Part shown: positions 37,575-48,586 of the stretch, piece after piece | How the letters are laid out: each line of letters starts with the position of its first letter | How positions within the stretch are numbered: position 1 is the first letter of the stretch | NCBI GenBank assembly: GCA_008501765.1 | Contig: QQUE01000002.1 | Location: 742,336-806,335 of the forward strand | DNA: 64,000 bases | From: Calditrichota bacterium | GTDB taxonomy: Bacteria > Zhuqueibacterota > Zhuqueibacteria > Zhuqueibacterales > Geothermadaptataceae | Reading direction: 5' to 3' | The notes under the pieces: model-generated | The model's input: only the letters and a program-made list of their open reading frames with translations | Told to the model about the DNA's origin: nothing | The model's database searches: none | Translations under genes and position numbers: made by a program

Positions 37575-37616
37575 AAACCCGCACATTTTTGCTGATGCAA
37601 AACTGCGGGTTTTTTC
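37575..37616 (+). terminator. Intrinsic terminator 2
   Basis: AAACCCGCA (37575-37583) pairs with TGCGGGTTT (37604-37612), followed by a T-tract of at least six. The loop is 20 bases and partly self-complementary. Confidence 0.8.
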
Positions 37617-37715
37617 GTTTAAAGGAGCTGGGTTGAATGGTTTGGGAGATTAACCTCATTCGCCTGCATAAAATTGTTTTCCATTAATTTATCATTTCAA
37701 TCAGGAGGCTTTTCC

Positions 37716-38156
37716 ATGTGGCATGATTATTTAATAGAAGGTGATGAAGATATCAGACAAATTTTGCACGATGTAAAAAAAATTGCTGTGATCGGGATGA
37801 AAGACGAATCGCACGAGAATGAGGCGTCCCACACGGTACCTGCCTACTTGAAAGAACACGGCTATGAAGTAATTCCTGTAAACCCGGAGTGCAAAAAAAT
37901 TCTTGGAAAACAATGCTACGACACATTGGCTTCTGTGGATGAACCGGTCGATGCTGTTTTGGTTTTCCGCTCACCGGCAAAAGTGCCGCCGCATGCAAAA
38001 GAAGCTCTCAATCTTTCCCATAAACCAGCCGTATTTTGGATGCAGGCCGGTGTGCGCAGCATGGAATCTGCCCATCGCCTGGCCGAAGCCGGAATTAAAG
38101 TTGTGCAGGATCACTGTATTTACTCGGAGCATCTCCGGTTAATACGACAAAATTAA
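37716..38156 (+). CDS. CoA-binding domain protein (YccU-like)
   Basis: ATG 37716 is the start because AGGAGG lies seven bases before it; an earlier in-frame ATG lacks such a site. The 146-residue protein is a single Rossmann-fold CoA-binding domain (COG1832, PF13380-like): DIRQILHDVKKIAVIGMKDE, then SHTVPAYLKEHGYEVIPVNPECKKILG, VDAVLVFRSP, and PAVFWMQAGVRSMESAHRLAEAGIKVVQDHCIYSEH split over the C-terminal half. It resembles the first domain of succinyl-CoA synthetase alpha but has no catalytic histidine domain. Such proteins bind CoA; their cellular role is not settled. Confidence 0.88.
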   Translation: MWHDYLIEGDEDIRQILHDVKKIAVIGMKDESHENEASHTVPAYLKEHGYEVIPVNPECKKILGKQCYDTLASVDEPVDAVLVFRSPAKVPPHAKEALNLSHKPAVFWMQAGVRSMESAHRLAEAGIKVVQDHCIYSEHLRLIRQN

Positions 38157-38171
38157 GAGATTTCAGTGTTT

Positions 38172-38250
38172 CATCTGCTTGCTTCTTCGCGAAGTAACTT
38201 GTATATTCCCGATTAAAATATTTCTGCGTTTAACGCTTAGCAAGCAGGTG
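38172..38250 (+). promoter_or_regulatory. Inverted repeat that can hide the ribosome-binding site of the next gene
   Basis: CATCTGCTTGCT (38172-38183) and AGCAAGCAGGTG (38239-38250) are reverse complements at 11 of 12 positions, the exception being a possible G-U pair. The right arm contains the AGGTG that serves the TTG start at 38258. Inside lie two short symmetries, CTTCGCGAAG (38185-38194) and GCGTTTAACGC (38226-38236). The RNA could fold into a branched leader that blocks translation. A dispersed repeat is the alternative reading. Confidence 0.4.
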
Positions 38251-38257
38251 AAGTTTA

Positions 38258-39238
38258 TTGTACAAAGAAAAAGTTGTAACCCTAACGCGCCCCATTCCAC
38301 AAAGCCAGGTTGAACGGCTGCAATCTGAGTTTCCCAATTTTAAATTTAACCCGGAGAACCGCAGTTTAAGTCATGATGAAATGCTGGAGTTCGTTCGTGG
38401 AGCACATGGTATTCTCAGCATTCTTACTGACAGGATAGATGCAGAAATAATTGCGGCTGCCGGGCCGCAACTGAAGATAATAGCAAATTATGCGGTGGGT
38501 TATGATAATATAGATATCGAATGTGCGACGAAACAAGGCGTTTTCGTGACCAACACGCCGGGTGTGTTAACCGATGCGACAGCAGATTTTTGCTGGGCGC
38601 TACTGCTGGCGGTCACCCGGCGAATTGTGGAGGCCGATCAATTTTCACGCGCGGGACGTTTCGATGGCTGGGCTCCCCTGCTTTTGCTCGGTGGTGATTT
38701 AATGGGAAAAACATTGGGAATAGTTGGCGCCGGGCGTATCGGTACCGCGATGGCTATGCGGTCGCTGGGCTGGAAAATGCGCATAATTTATTATTCCAAC
38801 AAAGCCAACCCCATTCTGGATGAAATGGGCGCCGTTAAGGTCAATTTGCAACACTTACTCCGTGAGTCCGATTTTGTTTCGTTGCACGTTCCACTGACGC
38901 GCGCGACTGATAAAATGATAAATGCAGAAACACTCTCACTCATGAAACCGTCGGCGTATCTCATTAACACCTCCCGGGGAAAGGTGGTGGATGAGAAGGC
39001 GTTGGTCCAAAGTTTGAAAAACAAGACGATAGCCGGCGCCGGGCTCGATGTATTCGAAGATGAACCTACTATAAATCAAGATTTAATAAAAATGAATAAT
39101 GTGGTGGTGGCCCCCCACATTGGCTCAGCAACAATTGAGACACGAACTCAAATGGCAAAAATTGCTGTTGATAATGTGATTGCGGCGCTTTCAGGAAGAA
39201 GGCCGCCAAACTTGGTTAATCCGGAGGTGTGGAAATAA
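38258..39238 (+). CDS. D-2-hydroxyacid dehydrogenase (glyoxylate/hydroxypyruvate reductase-like)
   Basis: The 326-residue NAD(P)-dependent enzyme shows the family order: N-terminal substrate domain with IANYAVGYDNIDIE, the Rossmann motif GIVGAGRIGTAMA, catalytic Arg in INTSRGKVVDE, Glu in DVFEDEPTIN, and the catalytic His in APHIGSATIETR. This fits glyoxylate/hydroxypyruvate (D-glycerate) reductase best, but related 2-ketoacid reductases cannot be excluded. The start is TTG at 38258, seven bases after AGGTG; no nearby ATG gives a full N-terminus. A rare start plus a possible RBS-hiding leader suggests low or controlled translation. Confidence 0.88.
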   Translation: MYKEKVVTLTRPIPQSQVERLQSEFPNFKFNPENRSLSHDEMLEFVRGAHGILSILTDRIDAEIIAAAGPQLKIIANYAVGYDNIDIECATKQGVFVTNTPGVLTDATADFCWALLLAVTRRIVEADQFSRAGRFDGWAPLLLLGGDLMGKTLGIVGAGRIGTAMAMRSLGWKMRIIYYSNKANPILDEMGAVKVNLQHLLRESDFVSLHVPLTRATDKMINAETLSLMKPSAYLINTSRGKVVDEKALVQSLKNKTIAGAGLDVFEDEPTINQDLIKMNNVVVAPHIGSATIETRTQMAKIAVDNVIAALSGRRPPNLVNPEVWK

Positions 39239-39260
39239 TTAATGCAGAAAGGGCTGAATA

Positions 39261-40166
39261 ATGAACTGGATGAATCGCTTCATCGCAACGACTTTACCGG
39301 CGGTTCCTAAACCTATTGTTCGATTTTTTTCTAAAAAATACATAGCTGGAAATACAATAAATGATGCTGTACGAACCATCAATGACTTGGCAGATCAGGG
39401 TTGTATATCAACTGTGGATGTATTGGGCGAATTTATTAAAAACCTGAAAGAAGCGGATAAAACCGTTAGAGAATATTTGAAAATTCTTAATCGAATTGAC
39501 AAAGACGGGCTGAATTGCAACATTTCGATTAAATTAACGCAGTTTGGCCTGACGATCGATAAAGAAAAGTGCTATAAAAATGTGCTTAAAATCGCTAAAA
39601 GTGTGCACGAGAAAAATAATTTTGTCCGAATCGACATGGAAGATTCAGAATGTACGACAGATACGCTTGATATTTTTTCGCGGTTAGCGCAGAAATACCC
39701 TGATAATGTCGGGATTGTTATTCAATCTTATATGCGCCGCTCGATGAAAGATATTACCGGGTTGCTCGCAACCATTCCAAAACTCAATGTACGAATTTGC
39801 AAAGGCATTTATATCGAGCCGCGGGATATTGCGTTTAAAGATCCTGCCATTATTAACTATAACTATATGGCGCTGCTCGAAAAATTGTTTGAGGGTGGCG
39901 CCTATGTTGGTATTGCCACGCACGATGAAAAGCTGGTTTTTCATTCACAGGAGTTGATTCGTAAGCTCGATATTCCCAAAGATAGATATGAATTTCAAAT
40001 GTTGCTGGGAGTAGATGAACAATTGCGTCGCAGCATTATCGCCAACGGTCATCGGTTGCGGGTTTATGTTCCTTACGGTCAAAAATGGTATGCCTATTCG
40101 CTGCGGCGATTGAAAGAAAATCCGCAAATTGCCGGCTATGTTTTGCGCGGCATGTTGCAGAGATAA
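39261..40166 (+). CDS. Proline dehydrogenase
   Basis: This 301-residue flavoprotein matches the stand-alone bacterial proline dehydrogenase (FadM/PutB-like) family that oxidises L-proline to pyrroline-5-carboxylate. Visible blocks are NISIKLTQFGLTID, FVRIDMEDSECTTDT, VGIVIQSYMRRS (FAD-binding strand), VRICKGIYIEP, YVGIATHDEKLV, YEFQMLLGVDE, and the substrate-binding YSLRRLKENP near the C-terminus with its two arginines. Start ATG 39261 has a weak upstream GGG. No fused pyrroline-5-carboxylate dehydrogenase is present; the ALDH at the window end is of another subfamily. Confidence 0.92.
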   Translation: MNWMNRFIATTLPAVPKPIVRFFSKKYIAGNTINDAVRTINDLADQGCISTVDVLGEFIKNLKEADKTVREYLKILNRIDKDGLNCNISIKLTQFGLTIDKEKCYKNVLKIAKSVHEKNNFVRIDMEDSECTTDTLDIFSRLAQKYPDNVGIVIQSYMRRSMKDITGLLATIPKLNVRICKGIYIEPRDIAFKDPAIINYNYMALLEKLFEGGAYVGIATHDEKLVFHSQELIRKLDIPKDRYEFQMLLGVDEQLRRSIIANGHRLRVYVPYGQKWYAYSLRRLKENPQIAGYVLRGMLQR

Positions 40167-40220
40167 TTCGTTTCATGTGAAATTTATTATACACGTGTCT
40201 ATTTTCGACTATGTTAATTG

Positions 40221-40266
40221 TGTGTCGGAATTGAACCGTTTACAACGTTCCGGCACAACCTTTTCT
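40221..40266 (+). terminator. Hairpin after the proline dehydrogenase gene
   Basis: TGTGTCGGAA (40221-40230) and TTCCGGCACA (40248-40257) pair over ten bases with one G-U pair, followed by ACCTTTTCT. Likely an intrinsic terminator with a short T-run. Confidence 0.5.
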
Positions 40267-40385
40267 CAATTCCTCGCCATTAAAGACTTGTTTTTCAAAA
40301 ATTAATATGTGATAATTAAACAAAGTTTAATTTGGCTTTTCATTATTATGAAAACCATCCCGGATTAATAATTTTTGAAGCGAAG

Positions 40386-40814
40386 ATGGATTCTAAGTTT
40401 CCCTGGTTAAAAGAAATCGACCATACAGGTGACTGTGGTTTTACACTCGAAGCGGGATCGATAAAACACCTTTTCGAACGCGCTGCTCTTGGCATGATGC
40501 GGATAATTACCGATCCTTCAACAGTCTCACCGCTTGCAAAGGTGAGTTTTTCAATTGAGGAACGCGATTCGGAAGCTCTCTTGCGAAAGTGGCTATCACA
40601 GCTTAATTTTTATCATATTACCAACGATTTTCTTTTTTCCCGTTTTGAAGTGAAATTTAAAAATCCGAATGAGATTGCAGCATCGGCCTGGGGAGAAAAA
40701 ATAAACGCGGATGTTCATGAAATTTATACAGAAATAAAAGCTGTAACTTATCATGAATTGAATATCATCAAAACAAGTACGGGCTGGTCTGCCCGCATAA
40801 TATTTGATTTGTAA
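40386..40814 (+). CDS. Archease
   Basis: The start at ATG 40386 gives 142 residues, the usual archease length; a TTG at 40332 would add 18 residues that do not match the family. The protein has the opening PWLKEIDHTGDCGFTLEAGS with the metal-binding Asp, then HLFERAALGMMRIITD, LLRKWLSQLNFYH, and the closing EIYTEIKAVTYHELNI, all archease blocks. Archease activates the RNA ligase RtcB by promoting its guanylylation and multiple turnover. The rtcB gene begins three bases after its stop, so the two should act together. Confidence 0.92.
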   Translation: MDSKFPWLKEIDHTGDCGFTLEAGSIKHLFERAALGMMRIITDPSTVSPLAKVSFSIEERDSEALLRKWLSQLNFYHITNDFLFSRFEVKFKNPNEIAASAWGEKINADVHEIYTEIKAVTYHELNIIKTSTGWSARIIFDL

Positions 40815-40816
40815 TC

Positions 40817-42259
40817 ATGGAAAAACAAAACTTAAGACAAATATCGCCGGCATTGTGGGAAATTCCTCAATCAGGAAAAATGAATGTTCCTGCCCGCATT
40901 TATGCGACTGAAAACATGCTCGATTCCATTCTCAAAGATAATGCGCCGGAACAGGCCATGAACGTTGCGCACCTGCCGGGAATCGTCAATTATTCGCTGG
41001 CGATGCCGGACATGCACTGGGGGTACGGATTTCCAATCGGCGGTGTCGCTGCGTTTGACGCGGATGCGGGTGTTATTTCACCGGGCGGCGTTGGCTACGA
41101 TATAAATTGCGGCGTACGTCTGATGGCAACATCGTTGAACCGGCAACAAGTCCAGCCTAAGTTATCAAAGCTGATAGAAGCGTTGTTCCACACAGTTCCG
41201 ACAGGTGTGGGTAAATCAGGCAAAATTCAGGCAACATTGGCTGATCTAAAAAAGGTCACGGCAACTGGAGCGAAATGGGCGGTTGAAAACGGCTACGGAT
41301 CGCCGTCCAATCTGGAGTATATTGAAGAAAATGGATTTATCGATCAGTTTGATTTAGATGCCGTTTCAGCGCATGCCTGGGAGCGCGGTAAAAAACAGCT
41401 CGGAACTCTCGGTTCCGGAAATCATTTTCTTGAGATTGGCTACGTCGCTGAAATTTACGACGAGACAGCGGCGCAAATCATGGGATTGCGGAAGGACCAG
41501 ATAACCGCGATAATCCACTGCGGCTCCCGCGGTTTTGGTTATCAAGTCTGCGATGATTACCTGGAAATAATGGACCGCGCCGTGAAAAAATACGGCATCG
41601 AGCTGCCCGACCGCCAGTTGGCATGTGCTCCGTTGCATTCAAAGGAGGGACAGGCTTATCTTGGCGCCATGCGCTGTGCTATAAATTATGCTTTTGCCAA
41701 CCGCCAGATTATTTATTCGATGACCGAAAAGGTATTTGAGCGTGTTTTCAAAATGAGCGCAACCGAAGTTGGCATGCGGGTGATTTATGAAGTGGCCCAT
41801 AATATTGCCAAGTTTGAAAAGCACAATGTTGATGGCCGCATGAGAAATGTTTGTGTGCACCGCAAAGGTGCTACCCGGGCATTTGCACCTGGCGCTGAAG
41901 GTATCCCGGCGCAGTATAAAAAAATAGGCCAGCCGGTGTTGATTCCCGGTGATATGGGCCGTTATTCCTACGTTCTCCTGGGCACGGAAAAAGCCATGAA
42001 TGAAACATTCGGCAGCACGTGTCACGGTGCGGGCCGGGCCATGAGCCGCACAAAAGCCAAGAAGGCGGCGCGCGGACGCAATATTGGCCGCGAATTATCG
42101 GACAGCGGTATTTACGTCCTTGGGGCCAGTCGCCGCACGCTCGACGAAGAAATTCCGGAAGCATATAAAGATGTGTCCCATGTGGTTGATGCCTGTGTGC
42201 AGGCAGGCATTTCGAAAAAAGTCGCGAAACTGCGACCGCTGGGTTGTATTAAAGGCTGA
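40817..42259 (+). CDS. rtcB: RNA-splicing ligase RtcB
   Basis: The 480-residue enzyme joins RNA 3'-phosphate (or 2',3'-cyclic phosphate) to 5'-OH ends using GTP and Mn2+. It shows AMPDMHWGYGFPIGGVAAFD, the metal Cys in GYDINCGVRLM, GTLGSGNHFLEIG, IIHCGSRGFGYQ, VHRKGATRAF and the guanylylated His in STCHGAGRAMSR (about residue 402). It repairs broken tRNA or other RNAs in bacteria. Archease sits just upstream, and the DNA ligase gene ligA follows 20 bp later, forming a small nucleic-acid joining group. Confidence 0.96.
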   Translation: MEKQNLRQISPALWEIPQSGKMNVPARIYATENMLDSILKDNAPEQAMNVAHLPGIVNYSLAMPDMHWGYGFPIGGVAAFDADAGVISPGGVGYDINCGVRLMATSLNRQQVQPKLSKLIEALFHTVPTGVGKSGKIQATLADLKKVTATGAKWAVENGYGSPSNLEYIEENGFIDQFDLDAVSAHAWERGKKQLGTLGSGNHFLEIGYVAEIYDETAAQIMGLRKDQITAIIHCGSRGFGYQVCDDYLEIMDRAVKKYGIELPDRQLACAPLHSKEGQAYLGAMRCAINYAFANRQIIYSMTEKVFERVFKMSATEVGMRVIYEVAHNIAKFEKHNVDGRMRNVCVHRKGATRAFAPGAEGIPAQYKKIGQPVLIPGDMGRYSYVLLGTEKAMNETFGSTCHGAGRAMSRTKAKKAARGRNIGRELSDSGIYVLGASRRTLDEEIPEAYKDVSHVVDACVQAGISKKVAKLRPLGCIKG

Positions 42260-42267
42260 GATATTAA

Positions 42268-44286
<2,019 letters not shown>

Positions 44287-44391
44287 AATTGTTTGCTTTC
44301 AATTTTCAGAATAAAGAAGCCTTTTCCGATGCCGAATTTAATTTTACGGCAATTTCTGTGTGAGCTGATTTCTAATGGATGAAATAACCAA

Positions 44392-45231
44392 ATGGCCTTA
44401 AGTTCGATAGAAAAAAAGGACCGACTCGATTGGCTGGAGCACGTTGTCCGCACGGCGGGTGCGATCGTTTTAAGTCATTATGCCAAAAAAACACAAGTCG
44501 AATGGAAAACGGATACGGAACCTGTTACCGAGGCGGATCGTGCAAGCAATACATTTTTAGTAGAGAAAATATCGCACGCTTTTCCAGCGGAGGGTATTTT
44601 GGCTGAAGAATCTTTCAGCGATTTGACCTGCCTGAAAAATGAGCGTGTTTGGATGATCGATCCCATCGATGGGACAAAGGAATTTATCCACCGCAACGGT
44701 GAATTTTCTATAATGGTTGGTCTGGTCGAAAAAGGTGCGCCTGTCCTGGGCATCGTTTATCAACCGGCAGAAGAAAAAATGTATAAAGGTGCAAAAGGTG
44801 TCGAGTCTATTATTGATTGGCAGGATGAAGTAATTCCACTTAAAGTCTCAGAGAATACAAAAATTAATGAATTCAACCTGGTGGTGAGCCGTTCTCATCT
44901 CGAACCTGTTATGGAAAAAATTCGGTCAAATTTGGGAATCGCTCGTTGGCGTCAACACGGGAGTGTTGGGCTAAAGTCCGGCCTTATTGCCCGGTCAATT
45001 TACGACCTGTATTTTCATACATCCGGACAGTCAAAACTCTGGGATACCTGCGCACCCCAGGCACTATTGGAGTCTGCGGGCGGTGTGATGACAGATTTGT
45101 ATGGTCAACCACTGAATTATCGTGGAAAAAGTGTTCGAAATAGAAATGGAATTCTCGCCAGCAATGGTTGTCGACACGCGGAAATCGCCGGTATAATTTC
45201 TGAAACACTACTGGGCGCGAAGAAAGTCTGA
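44392..45231 (+). CDS. Inositol monophosphatase family protein, CysQ-like 3'(2'),5'-bisphosphate nucleotidase
   Basis: The 279-residue protein has the lithium-sensitive phosphatase signatures: PVTEADRASN, the metal-binding EE in GILAEESF, the DPIDGT motif in VWMIDPIDGTKEFIHRNGEFSI, and WDTCAPQALLESAGG with the last metal Asp. The DGTKEFI and GQSKLWDTCAPQ forms are closer to CysQ, which removes the 3'-phosphate of PAP, than to inositol monophosphatase, so CysQ is preferred but not proven. No sulfate assimilation genes lie nearby. It stands alone with a 105-bp gap after ligA. Confidence 0.85.
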   Translation: MALSSIEKKDRLDWLEHVVRTAGAIVLSHYAKKTQVEWKTDTEPVTEADRASNTFLVEKISHAFPAEGILAEESFSDLTCLKNERVWMIDPIDGTKEFIHRNGEFSIMVGLVEKGAPVLGIVYQPAEEKMYKGAKGVESIIDWQDEVIPLKVSENTKINEFNLVVSRSHLEPVMEKIRSNLGIARWRQHGSVGLKSGLIARSIYDLYFHTSGQSKLWDTCAPQALLESAGGVMTDLYGQPLNYRGKSVRNRNGILASNGCRHAEIAGIISETLLGAKKV

Positions 45232-45291
45232 AGTATCATCGTTGATTTTCCAATTTAAAAATGTGGATGGTTCACTTATAAGAAATAGAGC

Positions 45292-45365
45292 ATAAGTTCG
45301 TAGTTCAGAGCGTGCTCTGAAAACACACAATTTCAGACAGCGCACGCACTGAACTATGAACTTAT
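45292..45365. repeat. Large imperfect palindrome (ATAAGTTC.TAGTTCAG...)
   Basis: Positions 45292-45321 and 45331-45365 pair along nearly their full length (ATAAGTTCGTAGTTCAG against CTGAACTATGAACTTAT, then GCGTG and CTGAAA parts with a small gap). It is a REP- or MITE-like unit in the gap before the Omp85-like barrel gene. No transposase or gene lies in it. Confidence 0.65.
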
Positions 45366-45481
45366 TTGCCAAATTAAAAAATGAATGCTGCACCAAGCGC
45401 AATTCACAATATTAAGCTAAAAGCTGCGTTATTCATAGTTTAAAATAGTTGAAGAAATATCATTTAAGGCCTACAACTAAA

Positions 45482-46591
45482 ATGAAACACATAGTCTTAC
45501 TCTTGTTCTTTTTTTGTTACATGGCTACTGCACCGTCGTTGTTGGCTCAGTTTGCTTCGTTTAATGCAGCGCTGGAGGAAGAGGAAGAAGGGACCGATAA
45601 AAAGGAACCTCGCTCGCTTGACTTCAGGTTAAAGCGGGTAATTTTACGCTACAAAAGCGAAATATCCTTCCTCATGCCAGAGGGGGAGTTCAATGTTTCC
45701 CTGGGGAAAAAGATTGGCGAGTTTTCTTCCATAGCAGAAGCGAAATATAATTTTTTGCGCGGTGAAATGGCTTTCTCTTCCACAAATATTTTTACAAAGT
45801 TTCGCATCGTGCCTCAGTTTAGTGTTTATGATAAGCTAAAATTTATCCCTATTTTTGATGACGGCAAAACCTGGCAACGTGAGCAAGGTATGATGCTTGG
45901 TGGGCGTCTGCTTTTTAAAGTGCCGGCAAATACATTAACGAGCATTCGCTATATCCGTTATTCGACACCTTCGGAAAGTAACCTGCAGTCGATCAAACTG
46001 CAAAAAGCGACGATGATATCCCAAACTTTCGGTGGTGAAATAGACTCTGTCAAGGCCATTGGTTTTGTGCATGGGGGCATTTTTGAACTGCAATTTGATA
46101 AAGCCTTTCCTTTGCAAAAAAGTGATTTGGAATATGCGCAGATGCATTTGCGCAGCCGTGGACAAGCAATACATCCGTATATCGCTTTCGAAGGTGAGTT
46201 TAACTGGACAACATTGCTGGAGGGAAAGTATGCCCCGCCGCGCTATCTCGGAGGAAGGAAAAAATTGTCTGGGTATGATCATAACGAGTTTTCCGGTTTG
46301 AACCTGCTGCTCTTTCAGTTTAATTCCACCATTATTCTTAACCGGCATCGACGGCATATCCTCCGCGGTCTGAGTTTTTCAAATATCGCCTGGCGGCTTT
46401 ATTATGATGTGGGCCAGGTTGGTGATGATGATAAGATGATGAATTTCTCAAATTATCACCACTCACTGGGTACGGGATTTGTAATCGGTAATCTTTTTAA
46501 CGATGTGCATTTATGGGAATTCTTTATTTCGGTGCACCGAGCAATGGAATCGAATCGGGATTTGAAATTTTATTTTGGCATCAAAATTTAA
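45482..46591 (+). CDS. Omp85-type outer-membrane barrel without POTRA domains
   Basis: The start at ATG 45482 gives 369 residues and a clean signal peptide (about 1-23, ending LLAQ); the TTG at 45449 would add a non-signal extension. After an acidic linker (EEEEEGTDKKEP) the protein is beta-rich to its end. The segment YLGGRKKLSGYDHNEFSGLN (20 residues) mirrors the GG...LRGY motif of the Omp85/BamA barrel, the conserved loop-6 region, with LSGY in place of LRGY. No POTRA repeat is visible. It may be a small surface-antigen or secretion pore partner. It lies directly before the TamA-like and TamB genes, so a role in envelope assembly is plausible. Confidence 0.65.
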   Translation: MKHIVLLLFFFCYMATAPSLLAQFASFNAALEEEEEGTDKKEPRSLDFRLKRVILRYKSEISFLMPEGEFNVSLGKKIGEFSSIAEAKYNFLRGEMAFSSTNIFTKFRIVPQFSVYDKLKFIPIFDDGKTWQREQGMMLGGRLLFKVPANTLTSIRYIRYSTPSESNLQSIKLQKATMISQTFGGEIDSVKAIGFVHGGIFELQFDKAFPLQKSDLEYAQMHLRSRGQAIHPYIAFEGEFNWTTLLEGKYAPPRYLGGRKKLSGYDHNEFSGLNLLLFQFNSTIILNRHRRHILRGLSFSNIAWRLYYDVGQVGDDDKMMNFSNYHHSLGTGFVIGNLFNDVHLWEFFISVHRAMESNRDLKFYFGIKI

Positions 46592-46729
46592 TGCGCGCTC
46601 CCCAAATCACTGGATGATGGAATTTGCAACAATCCGCTACAAAATTTTTAAATAATAGGTTTCCTGGATTTACAAAAATGTGTTTTCCGGGAAGAAGAGC
46701 TGATTTCATTTACTTTTTAGATTTAATTG

Positions 46730-48580
46730 ATGAATAAATTACACCTCACTATATTTTCTTTTTTGTGTCTCGTCACCCATTCGGGTTTTGCGCAAGAAGG
46801 CCTAACCATTCAAACTATCGACTTTAAAGGCAATAAAGCCTTTAGTGAATCTGAACTACTGGTCTTGATGGAACTCTCGGAGAAAAAAAATATAATCTCA
46901 CGATTCTTTTCAGGCAGTTCGGAATCGTCTCGGTATAGCGAATATGTTTTGCAGCGTGATTTGAAGCGGATTATAAATTTCTATAAAACCGAAGGCTACC
47001 CGCATGCTAAAATCGATAGTTTTCATATCGATTTTAAAGAAGATGAAGGGAGCGAAGATTATTCCGGAACGCTTGATATCGATATTTTTATTTCTGAGGG
47101 GCTGCCTGTTTTTATCAACAATTTATCGATTATATCTCAACATCCCGATTCGTCACAAATTGATCGCATCACAAAAATATTGCAGCCGCTTCGAAAAAGG
47201 GGGGGACAACTAAGTGGCAAACGCTTCCAGGACCAGGGGGTGGTGGCATTAAAATCTCAAATTATCTTTGCATTTAATAATAGCGGTTATCCTTTTGCTA
47301 ATTTAAAACTAAATCCGATTTTGATCCCGGAAGAAAATAAGGTGAACGTTGAGTTCATATTAAATCCCGGGAAACGTATTTTTCTCGACTCCATAGAAGT
47401 CACCGGCAATAAAAAAATACCAACCTCACTAATCCAAAAGCAACTGACTATAAAACCAGGCCAACAATATCAGATTAAGCGTATCCAAAAATCCCGGCAG
47501 CAGATTTATAATCTCGGCGTTTTCAGCATAGTCACTATCAAAATTCTTACTGAGAAAATGAAAGAAAACCGGGTGCCGGTGCAGATTATTGTCAAAGAGG
47601 CGCCACGGTTAACGACCAAGATTGGCACTGGCTGGGGGCGGGATGACCGATTTCGCGGCTACGTCGAAGTAAGTCGATTGGGATTTCTCGGCGGAGCGCG
47701 CAAACAAACTCTCTTTGTCAAACATTCTTACCGGGAGCCGGTTACGTTAAATTGGGAAATGATTCAGCCGGCGGCCCTCGGACCAAAAAACAATTTAAGC
47801 CTGAAGCCTTTTTACCGACGGCAGCGAGAGGAGTCTTTCAAGGCGGAACGAACCGGCCAGACCACCTCCTTGTTTCGAATAATGGGAAATCATACCCGGG
47901 GCACACTGGCGTACACACTGGAACGCGTGCGCACACAATATCAGGATTTTGATGCGCGTTACACAAAATCAAGTGTGACGATGCATATTTACCGGGATAG
48001 TTCAAAACCCTTGTTTGTACCGAGTCGGGGAATGTACAGTTCGGTGATTTACACTTTTTCCGGCCTTGGATTTAATAGTCGCACATTTGGCAAAATTCAA
48101 TTGGAAGCAAAGCGATACAAAAAAATCTACCAGCAGCTCATTTTGGCTTACAAGGCCAAGGCCGGACACGGCTATGTTTTTGGCAGCAACCCAGTGTTCC
48201 CACAGGAAGAGCTTTTTTATGCCGGCGGCAGTACTTCCGTGCGTGGCTGGTATCGTTCCCGGTTGGGCCCTTATTTTCCTGGCACAACCAAACCAAGTGG
48301 TGGTGTGAACCTGTTCGAGGGTAGCACGGAGTTGCGTTTTCCTGTGTGGCGGGAGTTTGGCTCGGTCGTTTTTCTTGATTTTGGCAATGTCTGGAACGGA
48401 AAATACGGCGATATATTTAACAAAGATAAAGATGTAAAAATTCACTTCGCTGCGGGAATGGGGATTCGCTATCTTACTCCGATCGGCCCGATTCGGCTGG
48501 ATATTGGCCGCGAAGTTTTCAATAGCAGCGGTAACAATCGTGAGATAGCATTTCATATCAGTATTGGCCAGGCCTTTTGA
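46730..48580 (+). CDS. TamA/BamA-like outer-membrane assembly protein
   Basis: ATG 46730 is used rather than the TTG just before it. The 616-residue protein has a signal peptide (about 1-21, GFAQ), POTRA domains (starting TIQTIDFKGNKAFSESELL, then a second and third up to about residue 295, the last with RIFLDSIEVTGNKKIPTSLI), and an Omp85 barrel to the C-terminus. The barrel holds the loop-6 motif STSVRGWYRSRLGP. BamA proteins usually have five POTRAs and TamA three; the number here and the adjacent tamB favour TamA. It would help fold outer-membrane proteins or move lipids together with TamB. Confidence 0.88.
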   Translation: MNKLHLTIFSFLCLVTHSGFAQEGLTIQTIDFKGNKAFSESELLVLMELSEKKNIISRFFSGSSESSRYSEYVLQRDLKRIINFYKTEGYPHAKIDSFHIDFKEDEGSEDYSGTLDIDIFISEGLPVFINNLSIISQHPDSSQIDRITKILQPLRKRGGQLSGKRFQDQGVVALKSQIIFAFNNSGYPFANLKLNPILIPEENKVNVEFILNPGKRIFLDSIEVTGNKKIPTSLIQKQLTIKPGQQYQIKRIQKSRQQIYNLGVFSIVTIKILTEKMKENRVPVQIIVKEAPRLTTKIGTGWGRDDRFRGYVEVSRLGFLGGARKQTLFVKHSYREPVTLNWEMIQPAALGPKNNLSLKPFYRRQREESFKAERTGQTTSLFRIMGNHTRGTLAYTLERVRTQYQDFDARYTKSSVTMHIYRDSSKPLFVPSRGMYSSVIYTFSGLGFNSRTFGKIQLEAKRYKKIYQQLILAYKAKAGHGYVFGSNPVFPQEELFYAGGSTSVRGWYRSRLGPYFPGTTKPSGGVNLFEGSTELRFPVWREFGSVVFLDFGNVWNGKYGDIFNKDKDVKIHFAAGMGIRYLTPIGPIRLDIGREVFNSSGNNREIAFHISIGQAF

Positions 48581-48586
48581 GCAGAG

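Larger units (their letters stand above)
37229..37715. other. Intergenic region with two tandem intrinsic terminators, possible small RNA
   Basis: This 487-bp gap holds two rho-independent terminators (37477-37510 and 37575-37616) about 65 bp apart, both reading rightward, and no credible gene. The first could end a transcript from gpmI or from a small RNA starting near 37340-37400; the second bounds a 65-100-nt segment that could be a separate small RNA. No known riboswitch consensus was recognised. The strong AGGAGG site at 37703-37708 belongs to the next gene. Confidence 0.45.

Noticed and set aside
37298-37600. 100-codon minus-strand frame
   Set aside because: It runs through both intrinsic terminators of the plus strand and has no family features.
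45208-45402. 64-codon minus-strand frame
   Set aside because: It covers the large palindrome at 45292-45365 and the end of the phosphatase gene; no support.
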